A stretch of 64,000 nucleotides of DNA, taken from positions 38,702,001-38,766,000 of the forward strand of contig JARKIP010000035.1 in assembly GCA_029990175.1 (NCBI GenBank), written 5' to 3'. Shown here piece after piece: positions 1 to 10,843 of the stretch. Each line of letters starts with the position of its first letter. The first letter of the stretch is position 1. The notes beneath the pieces are model-generated. The model was not told the origin of the DNA. It was given only the letters and a program-made list of their open reading frames with translations, and made no database searches. Both the position numbers and the translations under genes were made by a program. This DNA is from Petunia secreta (lineage: Eukaryota > Streptophyta > Magnoliopsida > Solanales > Solanaceae).

Positions 1-2
1 TC

Positions 3-932
3 ATCTTTGGTACTACCAATGAGAACCTTTCCAGGGAATTTGCTGACCTGATAGGAAGTGAATTTGAGAGGAGTATGATGGATGAGCTAAACTTCTTCTT
101 AGGCTTACAAATCAAGCAATCTCAGGAAGGCACAATGATCCACCAGCAGAAGTACATCAAAGAGCTGTTAAGAAAGTATGATATGAAGTCTGCTAAGGAT
201 ATGAACACACCCGTTGCTCCTGGAACGAAAATAAATCTGGATGTAACTGGTGCTTCAATCGATGAAACTAAATACAGAAGAATGATTGGTTCCTTGCTGT
301 ATTTAACTGCAAGTCGTCCAGATATTTTTTATAGTGTGGGATTGTGTGCAAGGTTCCAGTCAAAACCAAAGGAGTCATACTTAATTGCAGTCAAGAGAAT
401 CTTGAGATATTTGAAAGGAACTCAAGATCTTGGCTTATGGTACCGAAAAGGTGGAAGTTTTGATCTAATTGGATATGCAGATGCTGACTATGCTGGTCAC
501 TTGGTTGATAGGAAAAGTACATCTGGGATGGCACACTTCCTAGGTCCTTGTTTAGTTTCATGGGCTACAAAGAAACAAAATTCAGTGGCATTATCCACAG
601 TTGAAGTTGAATATGTAGCAGCTGCTTTATGTTGTTCACAGTTATTATGGATCAAGCAGCACCTGGAGGACTTTAGAATCAAGTGTGGACCAGTTCCAAT
701 CTTTTGTGACAATACCAGTGCAGTCAATATTGCCAAGAACCCGGTCCAGCACAAGAGAACAAAGCACATTGATATTAGGCATCACTTTCTAAGGGACAAT
801 GTTTAGAAAGGCCTAATTACTATGAATTTCTGCGGGACTGAGGATCAAATTGCTGATATCTTCACTATGGCATTGAACATGGTACAATTTGAAAAGAGCA
901 GGCTTGAGCTAGGGATGACCAAGATACAGTGA
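3..932 (+). pseudogene. Copia pol, C-terminal reverse transcriptase and RNase H, with one stop codon
   Basis: The frame is open from the left edge. It carries the end of the reverse transcriptase (NFFLGLQIKQ), the connection (YRRMIGSLLYLTASRPDI) and the Copia RNase H, including the YADADYAG motif, the VEYVA glutamate region, the FCDNTSAV aspartate region and the RTKHIDIRHHF block. It copies element RNA into DNA and removes the template strand. An in-frame TAG at 804-806 falls where the family has a sense codon. The same frame then runs on with recognisable C-terminal residues to a TGA at 930-932. I read this as one point mutation in an otherwise well-kept pol. The catalytic YVDD part lies off the window. 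Confidence 0.93.
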
Positions 933-1452
933 ACGAAGCATCACCTGGTTCTCCCAATGACTGGCTAGTTAAGTTTTCTTGTTTTTACTTGCTTAACTTT
1001 GCTTAGTTGATTCTAAATGTGAAAACTTAATTGTTTTTGCTTGCTAACTTGTTTTGGAACCTGTTTTCATGACTTAGATACTAGCGAATCTGAAATAAAG
1101 GATATTGTTGAATAAACTGGTGCATGAACATTCAGGTACACATTCAATATTACTTACTAAATATAACTTTGTCTTACGTGGCCTAATTTGTTACCAATCA
1201 CCCTCACTTGGCGCAGGATTAGTGTAATCTTTTAAAATTCAAATTCTTTGAACCATGATGGCGTCAGCTCCTATGCGTCATAATGAAAAGCAGCTTTTTC
1301 GTATCCCAGTAACCCGTTCCCCTTCTCGATAAACCTAAAGCCATCTCTATTCCACTACTTGATCAAGAAACATTGTTTCTATCGGCTGAAACGTTAACAC
1401 TCTCTCAAAATATTTTCTCTCTCTAAAACACAATTCTCTTTAAAGAAATAAA
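933..1452 (+). other. Spacer between Copia pol and the env-like gene
   Basis: 520 bp with no usable ORF. The last 80 bp are rich in CT runs and end AAAGAAATAAA just before the ATG at 1453, which looks like a plant 5' leader. A pyrimidine-rich stretch ending GGCGCAG near 1209-1216 could be a splice acceptor for a subgenomic env message. That is inference; no donor can be seen here. Confidence 0.45.
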
Positions 1453-3393
1453 ATGTCGACTAGTTCCAAAGTAGATTCTCAACTCTCCTCTCCAAAACTC
1501 AAAATTTCTAAACTAAATCAAAAGGCGAAGCAATTTGCGGCGAGCCGTTCTGTGGCCATGGCGAGGAAGTTTGCAAAATTGAGACAGAAGAAGTTGTCGG
1601 AGGAAGCAACTAGTAAGGGGGAAAGTGTACCAGATACCGGTACGGAGGACGGGATCATGGAGACGGTTCAAGAAACTGAAAAGGTAAACCCTCGTTCTCC
1701 TACTGGTACTGTAGTTGTCGATGCTAGTGTACCCTTTATTCCTGTAGATTTAGAAAAACATATTGATAATGAAGTACGGGATAGGGAGGAGGTAGTTGTA
1801 GAAAATCCTGAGAAAGTTGTCGAAACAGAGGTTGTTGTTGTTGTTACTAAAGAAACTGAGAACATAGTTGAGGAACCTGTTCCTGAGATAGTTCCTATGG
1901 TAGAAAAGACTGTTAGTGACAAGGGAGAAGGAAAATTTGTTGAACCTGAGAAAGAACCTTGTTCGTTCTCTAGTTCTATAGCAGGTGATGACGCAGATCT
2001 GAGAGATATTGATGATTATGTGGAAGAGAATGTAGAAGGTGTAGGATTTACTGAGCCTTTGGATGTTGAGTTGCCTGAGGCCAATCCCACTCCTCAAGCC
2101 AGTTAAGGTTCCTCCAGTGAGACTGATGTGGTGGTGGTGGAGGAACAGAGGAGGTTAGGAAAAAGGCATGTGGTGCAGGAACAAAAACAAACGGTGAAGA
2201 AACGAAGGTTAGTGAAGGGAGGAGAATTTTGAGGTAGTTCCAAAATGGGTAGTTCTGGAGATGCAGGGGGGATGGGAGAAAATAGCAGAAAAATAGGGAG
2301 TCATGTGAGAAGACCTGCTACTCGTGGTTCTGTAAGAGAGCAGCAGGAGAAGATTATAGAGGAACCTGAGGTTCGTAGGAGAGGTTCCAAATCAAAGTTG
2401 ATGATTGGTGATGATAAAGAAGACAAGAAGAGGAGGGTGGCCTACTTTAGAGGTCTACCAATGGTGAAGGGTAAAATTCTAACTGACCTGGAGCTAGAGG
2501 GTATGACTCAACTTGGTGCTAAGTTGAGAGCTCAAGGTTGGTTGAACCTATTCAGTGATGGTGCTAGACAGCTGAGGGAGCAAGAGGTTCGACAATTTTA
2601 TTCCAATTGCACAGTGAGTGAAGGTATTGTGACAACCATAGTCAAGGGGCTGGTAATTCAATTTGATAGTGTGGAACTGGGTGAGATTTTGGGTGTTCCC
2701 TCTCAGGGCTACAGCGAGTACATGAGGAACTCGTGGCCGGCTAGAGGAGATGGTGTGTCTGCTTTGGAGGTGACCCGGAAATTTGCAGGGAGACCTAGAC
2801 TGGAAAGGGCTACACAAGATAAGAAGAAGGCAATGCAACCCTTCTACCAGTTGCTTTTTGAATTTGTACTGAAGAACCTGCTGCAGAGGTCGGAAAGGAG
2901 GAGTGAGGCCAACTTTCTGGATATGACCTATATGGACCTGCTAGATCGAGAGGTTCATATTAATCTGCCTGAATTGATGATCAAGCACATTGGTAGAGTA
3001 GCTGATATGGGGTTAGGCAAAAATGTGCTGGTCTATGGGTTTCTTCTAGGGAAGGTATTTGATTTCTTTGGGGTGCCTGCTGGTAAGTGGACTGAGCCGG
3101 ACCACAATGACTTGTTTGGGAGGAACATTCTAAAGTCCTGTGACTTTGTGTTGGATGGTGAACCTGCTGATGAACTAGAGCATATGGAGGAGGATGCTGA
3201 GGAAAGGAGGAACAACAGAGTAGACAGGAGAATTGAGGGGTTCAGGAGGCAGCTTGAAAGGCAAAATGATGAGCTGGCCTGGATGAATGCTGAAAACACA
3301 AGGCTGGATGCAGAGCTGGAGCGTGAAAGAGAAGGAAACTCGTGTCGCCTCGCCTTGTTGCTTGCTCACTTTAACATCCCTGATATTCCCTAA
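1453..3393 (+). pseudogene. Sirevirus env-like (third ORF) gene, broken by two stop codons
   Basis: Two ORFs, 1453-2106 (217 codons) and 2245-3393 (382 codons), share one frame. They are separated only by TAA 2104-2106 and TGA 2230-2232, with 41 sense codons between, so this was a single gene of about 646 codons. The first part is basic at its N terminus (residues 20-50) and then acidic and rich in Val and Glu. The second has a globular block (about residues 70-270) including QFDSVELGEILGVPS, which resembles a domain common in plant transposon-associated proteins. A charged coiled coil follows (about 310-365). I see no signal peptide or clear membrane segment, so 'env-like' describes position, not proven function. 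The stops may be recent mutations; stop read-through is less likely for two. Confidence 0.72.
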
Positions 3394-3669
3394 TTCTGAA
3401 CCAGTACCTTTCCCTAGTCCCCTCCTAGTTCTTTTATGGCCTGTTTTTAAGACAATCTTATATTTTGGTTTGTAATATTTGAATGCTGCTTTGGATGTTT
3501 AAGCCGGTTTGGCACGAATGTTGATATAAATATCCTATCTACTAGTATTTATTGTTTGAAACAGGTTCCCGACGTTTAAAGGTTGGCTTGCTGCCTTTGG
3601 CACTAGAGTCAACTAGACTTAATTTAAGTTGAGCACGTTCTGACAACTGTGAAACTTTTTGATGATCCC

Positions 3670-3681
3670 AAAAGGGGGAAG
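3670..3681 (+). promoter_or_regulatory. Upstream polypurine tract (extra copy)
   Basis: AAAAGGGGGAAG preceded by GATGATCCC. It repeats the pattern of the proximal tract at 3821 and could prime extra plus-strand DNA synthesis. Confidence 0.55.
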
Positions 3682-3820
3682 TTAGTTGTATGTTAGTCTA
3701 TTGTATGTTTGTGACCTATTTTTGCCTAACTGTTATTACCCTGGTTCGTGGTTAGTGTTTGATTGTTACGGGTTCTTGAGAGTATAAACCCTCGGTGAGA
3801 CAATATGGTTTATCATCATC

Positions 3821-3832
3821 AAAAAGGGGGAA
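3821..3832 (+). promoter_or_regulatory. Polypurine tract of the Sirevirus
   Basis: AAAAAGGGGGAA, preceded by TCATCATC, lies two bases before the LTR. It is the expected primer site for plus-strand DNA synthesis. Confidence 0.75.
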
Positions 3833-3834
3833 TT

Positions 3835-4767
3835 TATTGAAGGGTGAGTTTTGAAGATGAGAAAGGACCTGGTGCTAAGTGGACCATGAAAAGGTTCACA
3901 GTGGATTTAAGAAGACCGACTGTTCAACGAGATGATCAAGTCAGAGTTGAAAAATGAAAGAAGAGAACGGCTGGAGTCAAAGTTCAAATCCCACCGAAAG
4001 TAGAAGAAGCTAGAGGCGGTGCTGAGAAGGACGGGGTTCCTAAACGACAATGGATTGGAACATAAGGCAAATTAACTTAGGTTTTTAAATCAGGAAATAT
4101 GGGTAACCTTGTTTACACTGATTTAAACGAGGAAAAGGATTCCTAAACTTAGTTGGATCCGGCTAAGTCTAGTTCCTATATATACAAGTTAATTTGACCA
4201 GAATTGTTACGCAGAAAAGACATCTCAACAGAGCATATCAAGTACAATCAGATCATGGGAAGCTTATTGTGCAAGAACAAAGGCTGAGCAACAGAACCTT
4301 ACGAAGGAGCAGTTTCATAGATAAGTCTGTTGTTTTAGTTTCTTTGTTAAAGTCTATTGAGTTGTAATCTATTCGCTTGTTTAGAAGCATTAAGTAGATA
4401 TTACTTTTGAGGTTAAAGAAGAGGTAGCCTTACCAGCTAACGTGTGGTTGTGAAGGTTCTAAATACTAGGTGGTTCTAGTTCCTTGATTACATTACGTTG
4501 TAGTCTAAACTTGCTCGGGTTTTCCTTTAGTGGAAGAGTTGAAATCCCAAGAGTTTGGGTCGTGGTTTTTTATCCATTGAGCTTTTTCCACGTAAAAATC
4601 TCTGTGTTCTTTACGTTTCCGCAATTTCTTTAGTTTCAGAGATAGGTGAAACTTGCAAGGAACCTGGTTCTTTGTGAGTTAGGCGCAGAAAGTTAAAAGC
4701 AAGTTTTAGAATTCGAAAATCGGGTAAGGACACTATTCACCCCCCCCCCCCCCTCTAGTATCTTACA
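3835..4767 (+). repeat. 3' LTR of the Sirevirus
   Basis: It starts TATTGAAGGG just after the polypurine tract (the family start would be TGTTGAAGG, so the second base is probably mutated). It ends CTAGTATCTTACA. It contains a TATA box and a run of 14 C at 4740-4753 close to the end, as in other Sirevirus LTRs. The right border is my best estimate from the CA ending, because no partner LTR is in view. Confidence 0.65.
4177..4186 (+). promoter_or_regulatory. TATA box of the Sirevirus LTR
   Basis: CTATATATAC about 340 bp into the LTR. In the 5' LTR copy this would start the genomic transcript some 30 bp downstream. Confidence 0.5.
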
Positions 4768-5109
4768 AAGGTGCACCAAGTGCAACAAGTTCAGCACAAC
4801 AAAGCAACTACCTTCTAACGATAGCACTTAGCAGATGGATATCCCCCAGAGGAGAGGCACACATTCCTTAAACCGAGCACTTGAAAGCGGACCAGACAAA
4901 GGAGAGCTGAACTCAACAGGGAATTTTACTTTATCTTTATTTTTATTTCAATTTTCATTTGTCTTGATTTTGCTATAAGGACTCTCCGATCTCTAGACAA
5001 ACCCCATGCGTCCTACTTTCACACCTGCTCCCAATATCACTACCAATTGTACAACTGCAAAACCTCGAATATACCTCAAAGCATCATCCCAAGACCCAAT
5101 TCGAAAGGC
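4768..5109. other. Non-coding stretch, probably internal 3' part of element A1
   Basis: 342 bp between the Sirevirus LTR and the first repeat unit. It has no ORF and no match elsewhere in the window that I can see. I assign it to A1 by position only. Confidence 0.35.
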
Positions 5110-5925
5110 CTAATCCTACAGATATTACTCTTGCTACACCCGCAAGCTGCCTATTTTGCCAAGTTCCAAAACGCTCAAAACTACAATCCTATGCTCGCAC
5201 AAGTGATCTACCTAATCTTTCCTCGCCGATTAGGTACTAGGTCCGTGTTCCTTCCTAATCGTGCCTATCTATTTGAATTGTGTATATTAATCGTGCTTTA
5301 CTCCTTAATATTCCTCAGTTCATTCAAGACAATATTGAGGCCAAAATGACTCCTCTATTGAGTTACAGTGGAAAATGTGCCCATGTAAACCCCTCTTTAT
5401 GGGTGTGTCGTGCACCGCATCTTCATAACTAGGACGTTTACAAGCCTATTTCACCATACTCGGTCTATCGATGTTATCTCGACTTCGTCAACGCCTTTGT
5501 CCTACCTATAAAATACCTATTATGTCGAATTCTGACACGCCGAAAAGCCGGTTATTTTATGCCCTCGCAAGCAATCTGCCCGATCCCTTCGTTGCAAATT
5601 AGGATATCATTTTGCATTCCCTCCCAGCTAACACCTACTTTGTCTATTCAAACCTATCTGCGTCAATCGTGTGTGTTTTCGTGCTTAATCGTGCCCATCT
5701 ATTTGAGTCTTGCGTATTTATAAGAATAGCTTCTCAAAGTTTCCCAGTTCAGTCAAGGCAATATTTGAGGCGAGTTTACTCATTTATCAAGACGAAGTGG
5801 AAACTATGTACACATAAACTCCTTTTTATGGGTGTGTAGCGCGCCACATCTTCGTAACTAGGATGATTATAAGCCTTTTTCCCCACGCTCGATCTACTGA
5901 TGTTATCTCATCTTCGATAGTACCT
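5110..5925 (+). repeat. Two diverged tandem units in the 3' UTR of A1
   Basis: Unit 1 (about 5110-5510) and unit 2 (about 5511-5925) share in order: CCTATTNTGCCAA-like starts, the CGTGCCTATCTATTTGA block, the GACAATATTGAGG block, the ACTCCTNTTTATGGGTGTGT block and a TGTTATCTC end. Each is about 400 bp. Element A2 carries a single equivalent unit at about 25330-25770. Short ORFs here are not conserved between units, so I do not call them genes. Confidence 0.7.
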
Positions 5926-6240
5926 TTAATTTATTCCTCGTTTATCCCGCCTTAAGGCAAAGCATACACGAATCTAAACTTTACATACTTGGATAAAGTT
6001 AGTCTTTACATCCAAATTGTGCGCCATAAATATCTCACATAGGAAAAATGCCATTCTAGAACTGCACACGTCGTGATTCTCGTGAAACCCGAGATATGTA
6101 GGCAACTCAGAGATCGGGGTTCGGCCAAAAACATCCCAAAACTCCCATTTCCCCTTCAATCACTTTTGCCTTCCAGTCATGACAAAATTGGCTATTCCGA
6201 TAACTATCTTTGCCCGAAGACTCTTTCCTCATCCTCAGAC

Positions 6241-6254
6241 AAAGAAAGGGCAGT
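6241..6254 (+). promoter_or_regulatory. Polypurine tract of element A1
   Basis: AAAGAAAGGGCAGT directly before the LTR start. The A2 counterpart is CAAAGAGAGGCAGT ending at 26072. Confidence 0.6.
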
Positions 6255-6633
6255 TGTTAATACCCAATTTTGTCCCTCCTTTTTTTAAAATTGGCTATAA
6301 TTTAACTTAAGGATGCAATTTGACTATTTGTGTAAAATGTGCATTAGAAATCATGCATTTACGTGCGTTATCCTGGACTTAAATATTACATACTTAAGTG
6401 TGGCTATATTACGTAATTTTTGCATCATTTAGGCTATTTGTCAAAACTGTGACTATTTGTGAAATGAGTACATTTATAATATTAGTGGCTATATTATATA
6501 ATTGTGTCACTTAGGCTGCATGTCAAGTTTGTTTCCATTTGTGATTATTTGTGCAAATTAGTAATTATTTGTGATTATATATATTTAAATAATTTTATTT
6601 GAGTTTATTTAATGATTATCTGTGCATCTTATA

Positions 6634-6636
<3 letters not shown>

Positions 6637-6666
<30 letters not shown>
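6637..6666. repeat. (TA)n microsatellite
   Basis: About 15 uninterrupted TA units inside the A1 LTR. Confidence 0.95.
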
Positions 6667-6673
<7 letters not shown>

Positions 6674-8158
6674 TTTTATTGTACCTTTAAGTTATATATT
6701 GACCAATTAAAAAAAAAGTGTCCAAATTCCTTTTTATTATTAACTCTTCCATATTTCAAAATTATTCGAAAATTTTTTATTTATCTTTCTTCATTTTTTC
6801 AATTACATTTTACTTTGAACCTAGACAAAATTGTTAATAAAATACTCTCTTATACTCCCAATTTTCTCCCATATCCCAATCCCCCAAATATTCTCCTAAT
6901 CCCTCAATCTCCTCCGTAATTCCTATATACACCATTATTCTACATCCTAAAAGGATCAACCACACACACGCATATAGACAGTACACTTACGCACAAAAGG
7001 ACACACACACAGAATTATCAGACCCCACTTTTAGGGAGTCTTCTTCTTTACATACATACACTCCACAAGCATAGATACTACACGATCAGTACAACATCCA
7101 TAATCAGCCAAAAACACAGACCCCATTTCCCCCCTTTAGCCTACATACGCAGATCCACATATACCTTTCAATACTACTACACAGTACAGTACAAGACACT
7201 TCTCGTCTTCTTCTTCAAAGGCTTTCTCCTTCAAAATCCCCAGCACATATGCATAGAATACAAAAAACAAGAACACCAAGCAAAAAACAGAAACGACAGT
7301 GTCGTGGGGAAGATGCCACCAGTAACGTTGTCAGGAACAAAATACAGAAACTGGATCGAGGACGGGGGTTTGCAGATCAAAACAAGGGAGTGGAGGAGGA
7401 GAAGTTGCAAGATCTAAACGGGGTCGCAGTGACGCCGCTGTTTGGAAGGCTGTCACTCCTCCGTTTTTGTTGTCATCACTGTAGCTTAACAGAAAAAGCC
7501 GATGACGTCGGCTTTATTTGATGTGGTTCTGGGTTTATTTCTTTTGCTGAGAATCTCATATCTTGATCTCTTATTTCTTGTATCTCGTTTGGTTTATTTG
7601 CCTGTTACTGCTGTGATTATTTTTGTTGTAGGGGTTCGTTCAAAATTGTATAGGTGTTTTGGTGAAGGCTTCGTCCTCATCTGATTTCTATCGCCCCTGT
7701 TCTCATCGTGACCTGATTAAGCTGCTGGTTGGATCATTGGAGTGCTGTTGATGCTATCGTGCTTTGTTTGTGGCATAGATCTGAACAGTTACTATTGATG
7801 AAAAAGCCAAGGAAAATAACCATTTATTTGAGGCCTACACAAGGAATTGACGGAAATACAACGAATTGATGGATTATATATCAATATCGGCCAAGGAAAA
7901 TAATTATTTATTTGAGGCCTACTAATTTGAATGGATAAACAATCCCATCCTCATGTCCCTAAATCAAAAGGACTATGATGACGTGTATAGGCCGTGATTA
8001 CAAATGTGCCGGTGATGGAGTGATGAGACCGGTACTTGGCATGGCAACACGACCGGCCGGCATGTTCGCAGCCATATCGACGTCCCTAACCTCCACTCAA
8101 TTCATACACACCTAAGCCGACACTTTTAAAAAATCTCTTTTCCCTTTATTTTAAACTA

Positions 8159-8160
<2 letters not shown>

Positions 8161-8189
<29 letters not shown>

Positions 8190-8260
8190 CATTACTATTA
8201 TTCTTATTATTATTATTATTATTATTATTATTCTTATTATCGTTACTATTATTATTATTT
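8161..8260. repeat. (ATT)n microsatellite
   Basis: ATT repeats with a few CTT, ATC and ACT variants. The equivalent place in the A2 LTR (37977-38206) holds a longer version, so the array was already in the family and has changed length since. Confidence 0.93.
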
Positions 8261-8837
8261 TTATATTAACTCATTTTCATGTTTCTTGCGAGGTACATCG
8301 TGATTAAGTCATGAACGGACAACACATTTGTAAAAGAACAAAATTATTTTATAATCATTGACTGTACTTAAATTTATTTTATTCTATTTTTATAATCCTT
8401 ACTAACTTGTTTGTTGATGTTGCAAGGCACATTGAAACAAAGATTAGGAAAGAGAAGAAATGAATATTTATTTGCTATTGCTTTCCTTTAAATTTACATA
8501 CTTAATTTAATATTCAAATAATTATTATTGTCTAGTTAGTTTAATTATTTGCTCTAGAATCCCAATTATAATGTCCGGCCAGTAACCACATTTGGTGGAG
8601 CTCGAGAGGTACCTAACCCCTTCCTCTCGAGTTAACTTGAACCTCTTACCTAGAATATCTGGTTCGTAGACTAACTTTCGGAGTTAATTATAAAATTAGC
8701 TAGAAACAAAATAGGTGCCCTTATATGCCTAAAAAATATGTTAGGTGGCGACTCCAACTCTTTACATGTGAGTTACCCACTAAGTCGAGCCCTATTTCGA
8801 ACTTTAACCAGTTCGGGTAAAAATAGGATGCGACACC

Positions 8838-10176
8838 ATGGTCATGGAAGATGAAGATGACAGCCAAAGGGAGAATCTCTTCCATGCCCGATGTCGAGTG
8901 AAGGGGAAGGTGTGTTCGATGATTATTGATTCAGGCAGCTGTTCGAATGTAGTGAGCCAAACCTTGGTTTAACAAATGGGACTGCCTACTTCTAAACATC
9001 CTCAACCTTACAAGCTCCAGTGGTTGAATGAGTGTGAAGAACTAAGAGTGGCGAAGCAAGTGTTGATCAAATTTCAAGTGGGGGCTTATCATGATGAGAT
9101 GATGTTTGATGTGGTCCCGATGCAAGCTTGTCATTTGCTTCTTGGGCAACCGTGGCAATTTGATCGATCTGTTATCCACAACGGTTGAACTAATACTTAC
9201 ACTGCTAAGCTCGGTGGGAAGAGTTTTGTACTCAAACCTTTATCTCCGAAATAAGTCAGTGAGGACTATAAATGGATGAAAGAGCTGAAAGAAGCGGCCA
9301 AAGCTAAGACTCCTGTCGGAGCACAAACATTGGCTGAGGCCAAAACTCCATCACCCATGGTCAACAATATTTGTGCAATCATGCAACCGGGGGAGTACTT
9401 ACGAGGCAACGACACCGGTCGAGTCATAATTTTCCTCGTGCACAAGGGTATCTTTCTAAACTCTAATGATGAATTTTCTAACGATAACCCTTTGCCTAAT
9501 GTTGTACAAAGTGTTTTGCAGGACTTCGGAGACATGTTTCTCGAAAAAATACCAAGTGGATTGTTTCCGTTAAGAGGAATCGAGCACTATATTGACTTCG
9601 TACCGAGGTCTCAAATCCCCAACAAGCCTGCATACCGGTGTAATCCCGAAGACACCAAAGAGCTCCAAAGGCAGGTTGATGAGTTACTGAAAATAAGGGC
9701 CTTATTCGAGAGAGCTTGAGTCCTTGCGCCGTTCCTGTTATCCTTGTCCTGAAGAAAGATGGAACTTGGTGAATGTGCGTTGATTGCCAAGCAGTCAAAA
9801 AAATCACGGTAAAGTATCGTCATCCTATCCCTCGATTAGATGACATGCTCGATGAGTTAAGTGGTTCTTCATGCTTTTTGAAGATAGACCTCATGTCCGA
9901 TTACCACCAAATCCAGATAAAACCCGGAGACGAGTGGAAAACCGCATTCAAGACAAAATTAGGTCTCTATGTATGGTTGGTGATGCCTTTTGGCCTATCC
10001 AACGCACAGAGCACATTCATGCGACTGATGAACCATATGCTCAAACCGTTCATAAATAAGTTTGCTTTCGTTTACATCGATGACATCCTTATTTATAGCA
10101 AATCTATGGATAAACATGTCGAACACCTAAGACTAGTGCTTGATAAGCTTCGAGAAGAGAAGTTATATGCTAACTT
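8838..10176 (+). pseudogene. CRM-like element B pol: protease and first half of reverse transcriptase
   Basis: The reading starts in the protease (MIIDSGSCSNVVSQ; the Asp-Ser-Gly active site is kept). It passes the LLLGQPWQFDR block and the GIEHYIDFVP linker, and then the reverse transcriptase with MPFGLSNAQSTFM and the catalytic YIDD at about 10075-10086. It stops at KLYANF where the hAT element inserted. Breaks: TAA 8970, TGA about 9186, TAA about 9252, a two-base insertion near 9690 that shifts frame, and TGA about 9771. Comparison with element C shows that several of these were CGA or CAA codons, as expected from C-to-T decay. The protein continues at 22545. Confidence 0.9.
10169..10176. 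repeat. Left target-site duplication of the hAT element
   Basis: GCTAACTT, identical to 22537-22544. Joining the flanks restores the continuity of the element B reading around KLYANFKKCAF. Eight bases is the hAT hallmark. Confidence 0.95.
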
Positions 10177-10365
10177 TAAGAGTGGCTAACGGGCCGGTCG
10201 CACCGGACCAGGCTGGATTTGGGCCGGAAAATGGCTCGGACCGGACCAAAACCCCTAATGGTCCTCCGTCCCTGGTTCCGAAACGGCGTCTTAAAAAAAC
10301 GGATAGACCGGTAAAAAAATGGACCGGAACCAGCCAGACCGAGTCGGACCGGACCGGTCAAAAAA
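10177..10365. repeat. Left terminal inverted repeat and CCGGACC-rich subterminal region of hAT
   Basis: After the terminal repeat come many GGACCGG or ACCGG(A/T) units on both strands, up to about 10365. Similar units fill the right end. In hAT elements such subterminal repeats are where transposase binds; here that is inferred from family knowledge. Confidence 0.8.
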
Positions 10366-10843
10366 AAAAGAAAATGTCAGATTTTTCAGCTGTTTACTAG
10401 CCGGTGGCAATGGCTCTTTTGACCCCCTAGCCGTTGTCCAACGACCATTATTTCATCATATTTTTCACACAAATATTCCAATTCTCTCTAATTCTCTCAA
10501 ATTTTCTACATTATTGCTATTATTCTACTTTGGCTATTTATTAAAAGTTTATAATTTGGCTACTTTATCAAGTTTTAATTGGAGTTGCTATCAAAGTTAT
10601 ATTTGGCTATTTGGTGAAGTTTTCTAATATCAAGTATTTGGTCAATTGGAGGCGCTACTTGGTTGAAATATCAATTTGACTATTTTTGTAAATTTTTTAC
10701 TATCAAGTATTCAAATAATTAATTGAAGTGAAGGCTCAAGTTTCAGCTTGACCTCAATTATACGGTTATATTTGGTTGGTCGTTCCTACTTTCTACTTTT
10801 TTATATTTTTTTTTGTCATATATTTATTTTGTTTGCTATTATT
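10366..10843 (+). promoter_or_regulatory. 5' leader region of the hAT transposase gene
   Basis: It begins with a block containing GCAATGGCTC and GTTGTCCAACG and then turns AT-rich. A related block appears again at about 21480-21560 ahead of the small BED ORF, so this looks like the family promoter/leader. No clean TATA box stands out. Confidence 0.45.

Larger units (their letters stand above)
3394..3834 (+). other. 3' untranslated region of the Sirevirus with repeated polypurine tracts
   Basis: No ORF of note. It contains two near-identical purine boxes about 150 bp apart, the second directly before the LTR. Duplicated polypurine tracts are a known Sirevirus trait. Confidence 0.6.
1..4767 (+). 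mobile_element. Sirevirus-type Copia LTR retrotransposon, 3' portion
   Basis: The order is the end of a Copia pol, a long extra ORF, two polypurine tracts and an LTR. That is the Sirevirus (SIRE/Maximus) plan, the Copia lineage known for an env-like gene downstream of pol and for repeated polypurine tracts. The 5' LTR, gag and most of pol lie left of the window. Three nonsense codons show that this copy is not autonomous. It ends against sequence that I read as the 3' UTR of Tat element A1, so it probably inserted there; the left target duplication is out of view. Confidence 0.85.
4768..8835 (+). mobile_element. Tat/Ogre-like element A1: 3' UTR and 3' LTR only
   Basis: From about 5110 onward this matches 25310-38648 (element A2) along both the 3' UTR and the LTR. 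The LTR starts TGTTAATACCC and ends GATGCGACA, decayed forms of the TGTTGACACC / GGTGTCGACA ends seen in A2. No coding sequence is present, so the Tat/Ogre label rests on LTR size (2.6 kb), the ends and the repeated 3' UTR. Its right end abuts the protease codons of CRM-like element B, so A1 inserted into B; the rest of A1 lies left of the Sirevirus. Confidence 0.6.
6255..8835 (+). repeat. 3' LTR of Tat/Ogre-like element A1
   Basis: 2581 bp, collinear with the split LTR of A2 (26073-38648). Shared landmarks are the CCCAATTTTGTCCCTCC start, a run of CA-rich leader sequence near 6960-7200, the GGCCTAC block at 7910, the ATT microsatellite near 8160-8260, the TCCGGCCAGTAACCACATTTGG block near 8573-8595 and the GGTGGCGACTCCA end block. 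ORFs at 7249-7521 and 7502-7684 lie inside the LTR and are not kept in A2, so I treat them as chance. Confidence 0.7.

Noticed and set aside
5974..6288. Possible small genes on both strands near 6 kb
   Set aside because: The region is 3' UTR of A1; the matching A2 stretch has different stops.
7249..7684. Two ORFs in the A1 LTR that might be a leader gene
   Set aside because: The equivalent part of the A2 LTR does not keep either frame, and no domain is visible.
4768..8835. A1 as the 5' LTR of element B
   Set aside because: The right LTR of B is 782 bp of a different type (TGATGCA...TGCACCA). A1 has its own 3' UTR and polypurine tract upstream of the LTR and is not followed by a primer site.
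10140..10400. ORFs rich in Arg, Pro and Gly at the hAT ends (also 22251-22541)
   Set aside because: They come from the CCGGACC subterminal repeats read in frame.
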